In this document: positions 18,349 through 28,457 of the stretch, piece by piece
How positions within the stretch are numbered: the first letter of the stretch is position 1
Layout of the letters: the number at the start of each line of letters is the position of its first letter
From: Planctomycetota bacterium
Lineage (GTDB): Bacteria; Planctomycetota; PUPC01; JACPCR01
Direction of reading: 5' to 3'
DNA: 64,000 bases
Assembly (NCBI GenBank): GCA_016179685.1
Contig: JACPCR010000056.1
Location: 90,241 to 154,240, forward strand
Translations under genes and position numbers: made by a program
The notes under the pieces: model-generated
What the model saw: only the letters and a program-made list of their open reading frames with translations
What the model was told of the DNA's origin: nothing
The model's database searches: none

Positions 18349-18703
18349 TACCTGCAACCCAAGTCGGAATGTTAAAGCTGCAATGCAGACTTCAACGCGC
18401 CCTTCCTGGCATCTCGATCCGGGCTAGCCCCTCAATCCCTGCCTCTTAATCCCCAAACGCTGAAAAAACCCGCCAAAAAAATGCCCGGGCCCTTCGTGCC
18501 GCTTCCACGCGTTGGAGTGAGCGCTTCAGCGCTGGTGTTGCGGTGAGCGCTTCAGCGCTGGTCCGCGCCTCCATCCCACCGGGACACCCAAGGGAGGCGT
18601 GACCCCAACTCGCCACGCCTCCATCCCAGCGGGATGCCTCCCAGTGCTTCCCCTTGGGTTTGCGTCCCCCCTGTTCGGGCTCGCCGCCGGCACACTCGCT
18701 CGC
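18349..18703. repeat. Intergenic repeat cluster between pabB and dnaN
   Basis: This 355-base gap has no gene. The sequence at about 18443-18482 is an inverted copy of 63609-63649. Around 18514-18560 the palindrome GAGCGCTTCAGCGCTG occurs twice, and around 18567-18630 CGCCTCCATCCCA-GCGGGA-like units repeat. These look like dispersed intergenic palindromic elements of the REP/MITE kind. Confidence 0.65.
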
Positions 18704-19807
18704 CTACGCGGTCGGGGTGATCGGCATGATCAGGTTCAGATACCCCTCGTCGGCCCTGACCAGAACGGGCCGGTTTACCTCGGCAAACTCCATCCGAAAC
18801 GTGCCGGACGCCAGCACCTTCAGAATATCCGCCAGATACTCAGGATTGAACCCGAGGACCAGCTCCTTGTTGTCGTACTCCACCGGCATCTCCAGCTCCG
18901 CTTCCGCGACACCCTCGTTTGAGGACTTGAAGGTCAGCATGCCTTTCTTGAAGCCAATGTAGACGACACGGCTGGTGTCGCTCGCCATGTAAGCCGCCTT
19001 CTGCAAATCAGAATGGAAAGGCGCTGCCGGAAGCTCGAGCCGGATGGGATACTCCTTGGGTATGACCTCCCGGTAGTTCGGAAAGTTTCCCTCCACGAGC
19101 TTCGCGCTCAACGTGACGTCGGACACTCTGAACTGAATCAAGGCCTCCTGAACATCCAGGAGAAGCTTTTCTTGTTCCCGGCCGGCCGCAATCCGCTCGA
19201 AAAGCTCCATCGCCTTTCTGGGCACAATGGCAAAAATCTTCCCTTCAACCTTCTGTTCCAGGGTCTTTGAGACCATCGATAACCGCTTCCCATCCGTCGC
19301 TACCATCTGGAAATCCTGGCCCGACATTTCCAGCAGCACCCCGTTCAACGCAAACCGCGCCTTCTCCTTCGCCGTGGCGAAAATCGTTCTCCGGATCGAC
19401 TCCAGAAAATCCCCGACCTGGAACTCCATCGACTTTCCAGACTCGATAAACGGCACAAAGGGAAAGTTGTGCGGATCGTCTCCCTGAATCCGGTATCTGC
19501 TCCGAGGCGATCGGATTTCACAGACATTCCCTTCCGCCTGAAAAACCACCTCTTCATCCCGCGTCTCCCGCATGATCAACGCCAGATTCGATGGAGGAAT
19601 CGACACCACCCCCTCTTGTTCCACGCGGACGTCGCGAATCAACGAACGCAGCGCTACCTCGGTATCCGTTCCTATCAACTCCACCCCGCCCCCTTTCGTT
19701 TCCAATCGGATATTGTTCAAAGCCGGACGTGGGCTATTGGCAGGAATAACACCACCCACCAACTGAAAGGCATTAGCCAGTAGTACTGGTTTGGTTATAA
19801 ACTTCAA
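18704..19807 (-). CDS. dnaN: DnaN, DNA polymerase III beta sliding clamp
   Basis: This 367-aa clamp subunit is the expected length. It begins MKFITKPVLLANAFQLV and shows domain features such as VATDGKRLSMV in the middle, VEGNFPNYREVIP, and the C-terminal YLNLIMPI. It forms the ring that tethers replicative polymerase. It is transcribed away from the large secreted-protein gene at 20.5 kb. The 695 bases between the two starts hold a candidate replication origin. dnaA and recF are not adjacent. This differs from the classical dnaA-dnaN-recF order but is known from some phyla, such as cyanobacteria. Confidence 0.96.
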   Translation of the reverse strand: MKFITKPVLLANAFQLVGGVIPANSPRPALNNIRLETKGGGVELIGTDTEVALRSLIRDVRVEQEGVVSIPPSNLALIMRETRDEEVVFQAEGNVCEIRSPRSRYRIQGDDPHNFPFVPFIESGKSMEFQVGDFLESIRRTIFATAKEKARFALNGVLLEMSGQDFQMVATDGKRLSMVSKTLEQKVEGKIFAIVPRKAMELFERIAAGREQEKLLLDVQEALIQFRVSDVTLSAKLVEGNFPNYREVIPKEYPIRLELPAAPFHSDLQKAAYMASDTSRVVYIGFKKGMLTFKSSNEGVAEAELEMPVEYDNKELVLGFNPEYLADILKVLASGTFRMEFAEVNRPVLVRADEGYLNLIMPITPTA

Positions 19808-20034
19808 AGAAAGAACTCCTAATACAAGGACCTGTGCAAAACCATCATATCGGCCACTCCATCCGCACTCCTGCCGGTCAGGAGCGAACGGGCTGAGAAA
19901 CCTCCAGTCCTGACAAGTGGGCGTATTTTCGCCATATAACCGGGTTCAAATCAAGTAGGTTGAGTAAAAAAATGAAGGGGATGAGATGCTCGGGTACAGT
20001 CCTGAGTTTTTGCCCATTTAGCTTTTGGCAAACC

Positions 20035-20195
20035 GATGTGGAAAACCTGTTCGTAAGATGTGGAAAACTCGGTGTATGACTCGGGTATTGCTGGAGAGGG
20101 CTGCGTCCATCCGCGGAGTGCAGAGCAATGGGTGTGGAACCTAGTGGAAACTTTGAGAATTATCCACTGTGAATCCGCAAGATTATCCACCGGTT
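20035..20195. other. Candidate replication origin: cluster of DnaA-box-like sequences next to dnaN
   Basis: Four near-consensus DnaA boxes (8 of 9 against TTATNCACA) lie within 160 bases. Two are TTTTCCACA on the minus strand, read as TGTGGAAAA at about 20037-20045 and 20059-20067. Two are TTATCCACT and TTATCCACC on the plus strand at about 20160 and 20183. A TGTGGAA lies near 20133. The spacer 19808-20344 is gene-free, and AT-rich sequence follows further on (20560-20660). oriC next to dnaN is common. The boxes are seen; the function is inferred. Confidence 0.55.
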
Positions 20196-20344
20196 TTCCA
20201 ATGTTCTTGGACACGAAATCAATTAGTTATTATGATGATAGGCAGCCAAGCGCTGCTTCAACACTCTCAGAATTTCATGCAGAGCGACGAGCGTGAGCGA
20301 GTTGAATTTGACGATGTCTAGACAATTCACTGGTAGGCGATGCT

Positions 20345-20525
20345 GTAACTCCTTAGCGAAAACTTCTGTCGTCCCTACGGGACTCTTATGGTTGATGCGC
20401 TTTCCCTTCCCAGGGCTGCGTTCGCCTTCGCGGGGCTTCGGCGAACTTGTGCCCTGGGCTCATTTCGGACGTCCCTATGGGACTCAAAGAAACAGGCCAC
20501 CGGTGACGATCACTAAGCAGTTACG
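20345..20525 (+). repeat. ~180-bp dispersed repeat, inverted partner at 63386-63567
   Basis: This block and the reverse complement of 63386-63567 are near-identical over about 180 bases. They share the ends GTAACTCCTTAGCGAAAAC and GATCACTAAGCAGTTACG. Each contains two GTCCCTA-GGGACTC palindromes. No protein is evident inside. The block covers the 5' side of the following giant gene and blurs its start. Confidence 0.8.
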
Positions 20526-23500
20526 ACGATGCTACGGGTGCGGCAGTTTTTTCGGCATCGTTTATTTACATTACTTAGAAAAGAAATGTATTGACAGGCT
20601 TGCAGCGTATGGTATTTGTATAGTTTGTTTTATTTTAATCATTAATAATAATTTGTCAGCAGAGCAGACGCAGGAAATGCCTGGGAAACCGCCCCTCGCG
20701 CCAGAAAGTATTCAGAATTCGAGTGAGGCGAAACCGGGTGGAGAAGAGCCAGCCGGCAGCGTTCGTTCCTCAACGAAGCAAGTCGTTCCAGAGGATTCCG
20801 ATGACCGTGTGTTCATCCATACCGATCCGGAAGTGAGAAATCTTCTGGATGCCCTAGAAAAAGCCAGAGATGCCGGAGACTGGCGAGGGGCTTTGACTCT
20901 CCTGGGAACTCTGATCGAGAAGTATCCTAAGTCTTTGATAACCAATGAGAAGTATCCAAGTCTTTACCTTCCTGCTCATATTTATGCGGCTTCCCTGGTT
21001 GCCAGCCTGCCGGAGGAGGCGGTTGGTTCTTACCGGCAGGTGAATGATGCGGTAGCTCATCAGCTTTTCGACGAAGCGATGAAGAATTCTGACCTTGAAG
21101 GGATTCGAACGATTGTTGAACGGTACTTTTGTGCATCTATAGGGCATCGGGCTGCCGATCTCCTTGCTGAGTATTTATTTGAGAAAGAACGAATTGCGCA
21201 TGCCGCCTCGGTCTGGAGGCAGATTCTGGATATTTACCCGCAGCCGAAGGTTGACCGTACCGCCATTCGAGCCAAATTGATTCTGGCCTATCATCGTCTG
21301 GGAAGAGAGGACATGACGAATGTTTTGATGGAGTCGGTCCGGAATGACCTTCGCGAGAAGGAGGTAGTGTTTTCTGGCGAACGTATTCTCATGGATAGCT
21401 TCCTGAGGCAGTCGCTGCAGGATTCCCTCTTCACGCCCTGGTCGCTCCGACATCGGCCGGAAGAGCAGGCTCGACTTAATTTCTGGAGTTATGGGAACAG
21501 CGAAGGCATCCTTGATCCTGGACTCGAGGCCTGGTCCTGGTCAATCAAAGGCATAGAAACCGCGAGGTATTTTCAAGGGCGTGAAAGGATGAAGTCCGCC
21601 GAGCTCCTGTTGCCCTGGTTTCCGGTAGTTGTCGAAAACGTGCTGTATATCGCTGGTCCCACGGCAGTAACCGCGCTGGACGCCAGCACAGGCCGGGGCC
21701 TCTGGCAATACCAGGATCGGAGCGAGGGCGCTGCTGACCTGGACCAGCCGAGGGACGAGGAATTCACGCCGGCAGTTTCGGGCGACCTGCTGGCGGCAAA
21801 GATTGCCGGCCGGCTCGTCTGTTTGGACCGTCGCAGCGGGACGGTGGTCTGGGACACGAGGGATTCTCTGGCGGGCACTTCGAACGAGAAGTTTCTGGCG
21901 GAGATGACGGATTTCACGTCTCCTGTAGCTGTGCCCGGGCAATTCGTGATTTGCGGCTCTCGCCTGAAGGGGGAGGTAGAATCGGTGGCTGCGGGTTTTG
22001 ATGGGGCGAGCGGCAAGCTGGTCTGGGAACGGATACTGGCGGCGCGGGGTCACGAGGCCTTTTTGGGCCTGGGTTACCGGCCCTGTTTGCCGATTTACCG
22101 TGACGGCTCGGTTTACGTGGTGACCCAGATTGGCGCCTTTGCGGCGCTGGATGCCGCGACAGGGGACATTCGGTGGGTAAGAACCTATGACACGTTTCTT
22201 CCGGGCCTGCGCAAGCGCACGGTACGCGACTTTCGCCGGTGGCATCAGTTGCCGCCGAGGGAGATTGGCGGCATGTTGTATGCTACGCCGCAAGATTCCA
22301 ATTACTTATATGCTGTGGACGTGGTGGACGGACAAATTCTGTGGCGATATCCCCGGGGCAGCCAGTTTCTCTTGGCCGCGAGCAATTCGCGTTGCCTATT
22401 CCTCGCGGGCCGAAGCCTGATGGCTCTGGACCGCCGGCGTGGGAGGGTCCTGTGGGAGACACGGGAGTCGCCTGGGGAGGCTGCCGGCGTGGGCCTCGCC
22501 AGCGAAACGGAAGTCCTCGTACCCGCCACGGGCGGACTCTGGCGCGTCGATGCTTCCACGGGCGCTTCTCGGGCCGTTTACCGGTGGCATGCGGCGGACA
22601 GCGTGGGGTCGCTTCTTCAGGCCGGCGAGCGCCTCCTGGTCTGCGGCTCGACGGAAGTGGCATGTCTGGAGTCTCTGGCGCGGACGATGGCGCGCTGCGA
22701 GGAGCGTCTGGCGCAGCCCGAGCGCGAAGCGCAGGCGCGGGATGACCTGGGACATCTGGCCTGGCGGAGGGGAGACCTGGACGGGGCGGTGGAGGAATTG
22801 GAGAAGGCTGTGGCGCTGTATCTGGAGGAGGCGGACGCGCTGCGAGGCGAGGGCGAGATCGACCGAGCTCAGCGGATGTGTCGAGAGGCCTTGATGGAGC
22901 GCGGCGGAGCCCGGCTGGCCCGGGGCGCGGCAGGGGATGCGGAAACGGATTTTCGGCGTGCCTCGACTCTGTCCCAGGGCCCCCGCGACGCTGTCCCGGC
23001 GCTGCACGCGGCTGCCGAGGCCGCCCGCGCCGCGCAGAACTGGAAGTCCGCGGTGGAGCTGTACCAGCAGCTCCTGGAGGACCATGGCGAGCGCCGGCAC
23101 GAGTTCGTCCCGGGCGTGGAGATGAGCGTCAGGGCCGAGGCCCGCCGCGCCATCGGGGAGGTCCTGCTCGCCGCCGGACGCGACGTGTACCTCGAATTCG
23201 AACAGGAGGCGGAGCTGCTGGCCGAGTCGGCCCGGAATGAGGGGCGTGCGGCGCTCTGGCGGCAGCTCTACGAGCGCTTCCCGAACAGCGAGCTGGCGCC
23301 GGAAGCGCTTCTGAGGTCCGCCGTATCACGTTTGGGCGAGGGAGACGCTCCGGGCGCCATCCTCGGCCTCGAAGAATGGCGGCGGTTCTTCTCCGGCGGG
23401 CACTTCGAGCCCGAGGTGCTCTATCGTCTGGCCGAAGCCTATGAGAAGGCGCGGCAGCCGGGGCAGGCCGCGTTGCTGTATCGGCGGATCAGAGATTTCT

Positions 23501-25824
23501 TCGGCGACCGTGTTCTGGCCATGGACAAGGAGCAGGGGAGCGCGGCGCAGTGGGCCGGGGCGGCCCTCGAGCGCCTCTCGTCCTCCGGCGTCACGTCGGA
23601 GACGCGCTCCCTCGCTTTCCCCCTGCGCCCGAAATGGCAGACCTATTCCAAGATGCTTTCGGGATCGAGCGCCTTCCTTGAAATCGAGAATGCGGACCCG
23701 GAGTCGATATCGGACCTCATGCTGGTCGTTTCACGCTCGATGACGCGGCTGCCGAGCGGCGTTTACGACCAGATCGAATGCCACAGCCGGGCGTCCGGCG
23801 CTGAGCACTGGTCCCTCCGGCTGCCCTCCGGGATCGCCCGCAGCGCCGCGGCCGGCCTCGTCGGCGGTCTTCTCGTGCTGAAGTCCGGACCGGACCTCCT
23901 GGGCATTCGAGCGGCGACGGGCGAGCGCGTCTGGCAGTTCGCCCGCGGCGAACGGGTGCGCCTCCCCGGGGAGGCCCCGGAGACGGAACCCAAGGCCAGC
24001 GAAGAAAATCCCGAGTTGCCCTTCGACTGGGAGCGGCTGTTCGAGGGCCCGGAGACGGAGACGGAGGCCCAGCGGTGGTCCGGTGTGGCCTTCGACGCCG
24101 CGAGGGTGTATGGCGTCACCGTGGGCCGCCGGGTTTACGCACTCGACGGACTCGAAGGCCGCAAGCTCTGGAACCGTCCGATCGACGAAGCCGTCGTCGG
24201 GCCGCCTCTCTTCTGCGGTGAGAACCGCCTCGTCTTGTGCACCGAGAACCCCGTCAAGATTTACCTTCTCGACGCCACAGACGGGTCGCTCCTCTTCAGC
24301 CAGGAGTTTCCCATTTCCGACAGCCGCCTGCCCATACCGCCGGTTGTGATGCAGTCGGGCACGCTTCTGGCTCTATTAGGTGGCGATCAGACCCTCCAGG
24401 TCTTCGATCTCGTCGCCCGCCAGGTGCTGTGGAAGAAGAAGCTGGGACCCCAGGGCATCCAGGTCCGGTCCGCCGCCGCCGAGGGGCGTCCGGTCCTGGT
24501 CCTCAGTCCATCCCAGTGGACGCGCACGGGCCAGATTTCCGTCCTGGACGGGCGGACCGGAGAAGAAATCTGGAATCTTCCGATCCCGGACTCGAAGGTC
24601 AAGGCTCTGGAGGTATCGGGGGAGGAGATGCTCGTGCTGCTCTCTCGGGACCGGGACGTGCTGTCCGCCTTCCCGTTGGGGAGCGGCGACAAGCTCTGGG
24701 AGGCTGCGGTGCCTCGTGCCTGGGGCCAGGCCGCACTCGCCGCCAGCGGTGAGCTCGTCCTCGTCGCCGTCGAGCGCATGCCCAAGGTTTACCTCTATGC
24801 TCGCCGGTCCGGCGCGCTTCTGGACGAATGGAGTCTTCCGGGCCGGGCGCAGCTCGCTCTTGGCGTTTACGGCGACACGCTCGGCCTGGCCACGGACCGC
24901 GGCCTGCTCGCCTATTCGGCCCTGGATGAAGGGGCGCTGAGCGAGCGGGCCGCCGAGCTTCTGGCCAACCTGAGAGCCCGGCCCGAGGAGGAGGCGTACC
25001 TCGAGGAGCTCGCTGGCATCTATTTCCGACTCCGGCAGGCCGACCGCGCCATCCAGCTTCTCAGCCGGGCGCTCGAATCGGAAACGCTTCCCGAGGCCTC
25101 GTTCCGCCGCCTGCACGACCAGCTTACGGGCCTGCTCGAGCATCAGTCCGAAATCACCCAGCCCGTCCTCGAAATCCGGCGCTTCACGCGCCCGCCCGAG
25201 ATCGATGGGGAGCTCACGGACGCCTGGCGGCAGGATCAAAGCGCCCGGCTCGATCGTCCCGGCTTCATTTCTCGAGTCCAGGAGGGCGGCGAGAGCCCCC
25301 GATTCTGGCGCGGCCGCAGCGATCTTTCGGGCACGCTCTATCTCGGCTGGGACGAAAAGAACCTCTACATCGCCGTCGAGGTGTCCGACGACGTGTCCCA
25401 GAGCTTTTCCTCGGACAGCCCCGTGTGGAAGGGCGACGGGCTGATGATCGCCATCGATCCCGACAACGACGGCGGGTACGGGTACGACGGCCGCGACTAC
25501 GTTTTCACCCAGGCTCTGATGAACAAGCCTCCGAACGACCAGAATGACGACGACGAGCCGGAGGGCCAGTACGCGGTGCGGCACAAGCCGGACGGCACGG
25601 GCACCATCTACGAGTCGGCCATCCCATGGAGCTACGTCAACCGGATATCGCCGCGGCCGGGCAGCCGTTTCGGCTTCAACATTTACGTCACGGACGACGA
25701 CACGGGCCGGGGTTGCGAGAAGGGTCTGACCTGGACGGCCGGATTCCAGCTTCACCGATTCCGCGATTTTTTCAGCAAGGGCTACGTGCCGCAGTATTTT
25801 GGAAAGGTGATCCTGAAGGATTAA
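20503..25824 (+). CDS. Giant secreted PQQ-like beta-propeller / TPR / CBM9-like protein
   Basis: About 1773 aa. A late signal peptide (hydrophobic ICIVCFILIINN, cleavage around LSA-EQ) precedes a Pro/Glu-rich stretch and helical repeats. Two PQQ-type propellers follow, with repeats such as ALDASTGRGLWQY, CLDRRSGTVVWDT and YAVDVVDGQILWRY in the first and YALDGLEGRKLWNR, YLLDATDGSLLF and VLDGRTGEEIWN in the second. TPR-like helices (AWRRGDLDGAVEELEKAV) lie between and after them. The last ~200 residues, from PPEIDGELTDAWRQD to GWDEKNLYIAVEVSDD, resemble CBM9/DOMON-type carbohydrate-binding domains. The start is uncertain: the GTG at 20503 lies in the repeat, with an in-frame ATG at 20395 and GTG at 20293. 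Likely periplasmic or surface; function unknown. Confidence 0.8.
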   Translation: MTITKQLRRCYGCGSFFGIVYLHYLEKKCIDRLAAYGICIVCFILIINNNLSAEQTQEMPGKPPLAPESIQNSSEAKPGGEEPAGSVRSSTKQVVPEDSDDRVFIHTDPEVRNLLDALEKARDAGDWRGALTLLGTLIEKYPKSLITNEKYPSLYLPAHIYAASLVASLPEEAVGSYRQVNDAVAHQLFDEAMKNSDLEGIRTIVERYFCASIGHRAADLLAEYLFEKERIAHAASVWRQILDIYPQPKVDRTAIRAKLILAYHRLGREDMTNVLMESVRNDLREKEVVFSGERILMDSFLRQSLQDSLFTPWSLRHRPEEQARLNFWSYGNSEGILDPGLEAWSWSIKGIETARYFQGRERMKSAELLLPWFPVVVENVLYIAGPTAVTALDASTGRGLWQYQDRSEGAADLDQPRDEEFTPAVSGDLLAAKIAGRLVCLDRRSGTVVWDTRDSLAGTSNEKFLAEMTDFTSPVAVPGQFVICGSRLKGEVESVAAGFDGASGKLVWERILAARGHEAFLGLGYRPCLPIYRDGSVYVVTQIGAFAALDAATGDIRWVRTYDTFLPGLRKRTVRDFRRWHQLPPREIGGMLYATPQDSNYLYAVDVVDGQILWRYPRGSQFLLAASNSRCLFLAGRSLMALDRRRGRVLWETRESPGEAAGVGLASETEVLVPATGGLWRVDASTGASRAVYRWHAADSVGSLLQAGERLLVCGSTEVACLESLARTMARCEERLAQPEREAQARDDLGHLAWRRGDLDGAVEELEKAVALYLEEADALRGEGEIDRAQRMCREALMERGGARLARGAAGDAETDFRRASTLSQGPRDAVPALHAAAEAARAAQNWKSAVELYQQLLEDHGERRHEFVPGVEMSVRAEARRAIGEVLLAAGRDVYLEFEQEAELLAESARNEGRAALWRQLYERFPNSELAPEALLRSAVSRLGEGDAPGAILGLEEWRRFFSGGHFEPEVLYRLAEAYEKARQPGQAALLYRRIRDFFGDRVLAMDKEQGSAAQWAGAALERLSSSGVTSETRSLAFPLRPKWQTYSKMLSGSSAFLEIENADPESISDLMLVVSRSMTRLPSGVYDQIECHSRASGAEHWSLRLPSGIARSAAAGLVGGLLVLKSGPDLLGIRAATGERVWQFARGERVRLPGEAPETEPKASEENPELPFDWERLFEGPETETEAQRWSGVAFDAARVYGVTVGRRVYALDGLEGRKLWNRPIDEAVVGPPLFCGENRLVLCTENPVKIYLLDATDGSLLFSQEFPISDSRLPIPPVVMQSGTLLALLGGDQTLQVFDLVARQVLWKKKLGPQGIQVRSAAAEGRPVLVLSPSQWTRTGQISVLDGRTGEEIWNLPIPDSKVKALEVSGEEMLVLLSRDRDVLSAFPLGSGDKLWEAAVPRAWGQAALAASGELVLVAVERMPKVYLYARRSGALLDEWSLPGRAQLALGVYGDTLGLATDRGLLAYSALDEGALSERAAELLANLRARPEEEAYLEELAGIYFRLRQADRAIQLLSRALESETLPEASFRRLHDQLTGLLEHQSEITQPVLEIRRFTRPPEIDGELTDAWRQDQSARLDRPGFISRVQEGGESPRFWRGRSDLSGTLYLGWDEKNLYIAVEVSDDVSQSFSSDSPVWKGDGLMIAIDPDNDGGYGYDGRDYVFTQALMNKPPNDQNDDDEPEGQYAVRHKPDGTGTIYESAIPWSYVNRISPRPGSRFGFNIYVTDDDTGRGCEKGLTWTAGFQLHRFRDFFSKGYVPQYFGKVILKD

Positions 25825-25827
25825 TGA

Positions 25828-25915
25828 AATTCGCTGCGCCCTCCGGGCACCGCGGATTTCAGAGTCAGGGTTGGCCCGGCTTCGACGGCCCAACCCTGGC
25901 GGGAAAACGGAAGCC
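25828..25915 (+). repeat. Dispersed hairpin repeat, copy 1 (copy 2 at 44071-44160)
   Basis: The sequence from GCGGATTTCAGAG through AGGGTTGGCCCGGCTTCG to AACCCTGG recurs at 44096-44155 with few changes. It can fold on the AGGGTTGG/CCAACCCT dyad. It lies directly between the propeller protein and the protease gene. Confidence 0.7.
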
Positions 25916-25921
25916 TTTAAA

Positions 25922-28210
25922 ATGCAACTCAAAAGGGACGGGTGGCGAGGCGTGACTCCAACATCTCCGCCGGGTGCTCGCCGGGTGGTCGCCGAATCCC
26001 AGCGGGACCCCTCTTCGGGCGGCGGGCGGCGGTCTACCGTCACCTGGCGACAGGCAGGCGGCAGGGGGGTGTTCCTCGGTCTGGCGCTGCTCTTCGGGGT
26101 GGTCGTCGGCCTCGCCACCGCCCAGGACGAAGGGACCCTGAACATATCGGAGAAGGTGGCCCAGGAGGTCAGGAATCTTCTGATGGAGATGTCCAGGGCG
26201 GGCCCCGAGGAGCTTTGGCCCCTCGAGCGCAAGCTCGAGCTGCTGGGCGGGCCCGGGGCAAGACTGGTCAAGGCCCTCGCGCCGACGCTCGCGCCGGGCC
26301 CGCGCCTCGCATGCGCCAAGATGCTCTGCGCCGCAGGGGAGAACCGCGCCGGGATCGACCTGCTCCACGGCATCCTTCAAGACGAGGGGCAGGGGATGGC
26401 GCTTCGGGTGACCGCGGCCGATCTCCTGGCCGCCTACGCCCTGACGGCCGCTCCCGGGGGGGCGGCGCCGGGCCCTCCGCCGGTCGGTGATGGCCTTCCC
26501 GGCCGGCTCGTGCGTCTGTTGGAGAAGACCCGCGAGGTCTCGCTTCGGGTGTCGATCGCCAAGGCGCTCTGGAATACCGGTGAGAATGAGGAGCACCAGT
26601 CCAAGGCCTACGAGGCCCTCGCAGGCGCACTTCACTCGCCCGATGCCCGCGAGCGCGGCCTGGCCGCGTTCGCGCTTGCCGAGCTGTTCGGCACAAAGCC
26701 ACTCGCCGATGAAGCCGTCCAGGTGCTTCAGGAATTCGAAAATGAGCCCACACCGGAGGGCCGGCGGGCAACGGCCCTCCTGCATCTCCACCGCCTCATT
26801 CTTCATACCGTCCGGGAATCCCAGTTCCGCGGCAAGTTGAGCAATCCGCTTCTCGATGAGCTGCGGAACAAAATCCAGGCCTACTACGTCGATGAAAACC
26901 TGATCGGCGACGGTTACCTCGTCGAGTCCGCTTCGCGCGGCATGGTGTCCGCCCTCGACCGTTTCTCTTCTTACATGAACCAGGCGGAGTGGGAGGGTTT
27001 TCGCGAGGGTATGGCCGGGGAATATGCCGGCATCGGTGCGTCCGTGCTGGCGCGCGAGCGCCGCGTCACCATCGAAAAAGTCATCTACGCGGGTCCCGCC
27101 TACAAGGCCGGCCTCCGCACCCACGATGAAATCCTTCAGATCGATGACGCGGCCATGGAAGGCAAGGGCACGGAGGATGTGGTCCGGGGACTCCGCGGCG
27201 AGGCCGGCAGCACCGTCGTCCTCAAGATTCGACGCCTCCGGGCGCCCGAGCCCCTCACCTTCACCGTCACCCGAGAGTCCATCAAAATCCCCGTCGCTTA
27301 CCGGGAAGTCCTTCCCGGCCCCATCGGATACCTCCGGCTATTGAGCTTTGGAGATACGGCCAGCGAAGAGATGCGCCAGGCGCTCGAGACCCTCGAGGAC
27401 GAGGACAAGGTCCTCGGCCTGGTCCTCGACCTGCGCCAGAATCCAGGGGGGCTTCTGCAGGCCGCGCAGGAGATCGCGAACCGTTTCCTCGATGGCGACA
27501 AGCTCATTGTCTTCAGCAAGGGCCGCAACCCGCAGATCGCCCCGCGGCAGGAATTCCGGACCGATCCGAATGTCCGGACCACCGCCTTGTCCCTGGTCGT
27601 GCTGGTGGACGGGAACAGTGCAAGCGCCGCCGAGATTCTCGCCGGGGCCCTCCAGGACCACCACCGCGCCGTCCTCGTGGGACAGAAGACCTTCGGCAAG
27701 GGCAGCGTCCAGCAGCTCATGCCCCTCGATTCCACTCAGGGCGTCAGCGCCCTCCGCCTCACCATCGCCAAGTACTACCTCCCCTCTGAACGCTGCATTC
27801 ACGAGATCGGCATCCAGCCCGACGTCGCCGTCGAAGCCCGCGCCCTGGGCGCGGACGATGAAGAAAAACTCGCCCGGCTCGGCGAAGCTCCCTTTGTCGA
27901 TTATTACCTGGACCGGCGGCAAGCGCAGGGCAAGCTTCTCGAAAACCTCGCTGATGACGACGGCAGGGACTCCAGACGCTATCCAGACTTCGAGGCCTGG
28001 TATTCCGCACTGCCCGTCCAGCCGTCCCGCGATGCCGCCCGTTACCAGCTCCGGCAGGAAATCCGCCGGTTCATTGCCGACGAGCGCGGCCGAGATTACT
28101 TGACCGACCTTGCCGACGATCCTCATCTCCAGAAGGCCATCCGGGAGATTGCTCGAAAGATCGGCCTGGACCTTTCGACGTTCGAGGCCTACAAGAACCT
28201 GCCGCCATGA
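25922..28210 (+). CDS. S41-family carboxyl-terminal processing protease with N-terminal HEAT-like helices
   Basis: About 762 aa. The ATG at 25922 is the first after the upstream repeat. An unusually long basic leader precedes a single hydrophobic signal/anchor (GVFLGLALLFGVVVGLATA). Residues ~80-320 are alpha-helical, HEAT-like. A tail-specific protease follows: RNKIQAYYVDE, SRGMVSALDRFSSYM, a PDZ domain (GIGASVLARERRVTIEKV...AGLRTHDEILQIDD) and the S41 core. Catalytic Ser is in DGNSASAAEILAGAL and Lys in VGQKTFGKGSVQ, with RLTIAKYYLPS and GIQPDV as expected for CtpA/Prc. It probably trims or degrades envelope proteins in the periplasm. The same-strand neighbours are also secreted. Confidence 0.9.
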   Translation: MQLKRDGWRGVTPTSPPGARRVVAESQRDPSSGGGRRSTVTWRQAGGRGVFLGLALLFGVVVGLATAQDEGTLNISEKVAQEVRNLLMEMSRAGPEELWPLERKLELLGGPGARLVKALAPTLAPGPRLACAKMLCAAGENRAGIDLLHGILQDEGQGMALRVTAADLLAAYALTAAPGGAAPGPPPVGDGLPGRLVRLLEKTREVSLRVSIAKALWNTGENEEHQSKAYEALAGALHSPDARERGLAAFALAELFGTKPLADEAVQVLQEFENEPTPEGRRATALLHLHRLILHTVRESQFRGKLSNPLLDELRNKIQAYYVDENLIGDGYLVESASRGMVSALDRFSSYMNQAEWEGFREGMAGEYAGIGASVLARERRVTIEKVIYAGPAYKAGLRTHDEILQIDDAAMEGKGTEDVVRGLRGEAGSTVVLKIRRLRAPEPLTFTVTRESIKIPVAYREVLPGPIGYLRLLSFGDTASEEMRQALETLEDEDKVLGLVLDLRQNPGGLLQAAQEIANRFLDGDKLIVFSKGRNPQIAPRQEFRTDPNVRTTALSLVVLVDGNSASAAEILAGALQDHHRAVLVGQKTFGKGSVQQLMPLDSTQGVSALRLTIAKYYLPSERCIHEIGIQPDVAVEARALGADDEEKLARLGEAPFVDYYLDRRQAQGKLLENLADDDGRDSRRYPDFEAWYSALPVQPSRDAARYQLRQEIRRFIADERGRDYLTDLADDPHLQKAIREIARKIGLDLSTFEAYKNLPP

Positions 28211-28457
28211 ACGGAGGGACCATAGACTATGGACAAGGGACGATGGACAAGGAACGAGGGACTTTAGAATCCAGGATGAGTTAGCAGTGAACAGTCATCA
28301 GTCAAGAGTCATCAGTCAACCAGCAACCACCCACCGCCAACCACCAACCGATTCGCGGCGTGGCCCTCGTAGGTTCTTATTCGGCCCGGCTCTTCACCAC
28401 CAACGACCAACCACGAACCACCAACGGATTGGGCAGGCCGCAGCCCTCCGCTCCCAC
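28211..28457. repeat. Low-complexity spacer of CCAACCACCAACC-type short repeats
   Basis: This spacer is built from short repeats of AGTCATCAGTCA and CCACCAACC-like words, with ATGGACAAGGGACGATGGAC near its start. Related text (ACCAACCGATTC, TTCCCATTCGGGCCC) recurs around 58300. It codes for nothing convincing. Confidence 0.5.
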
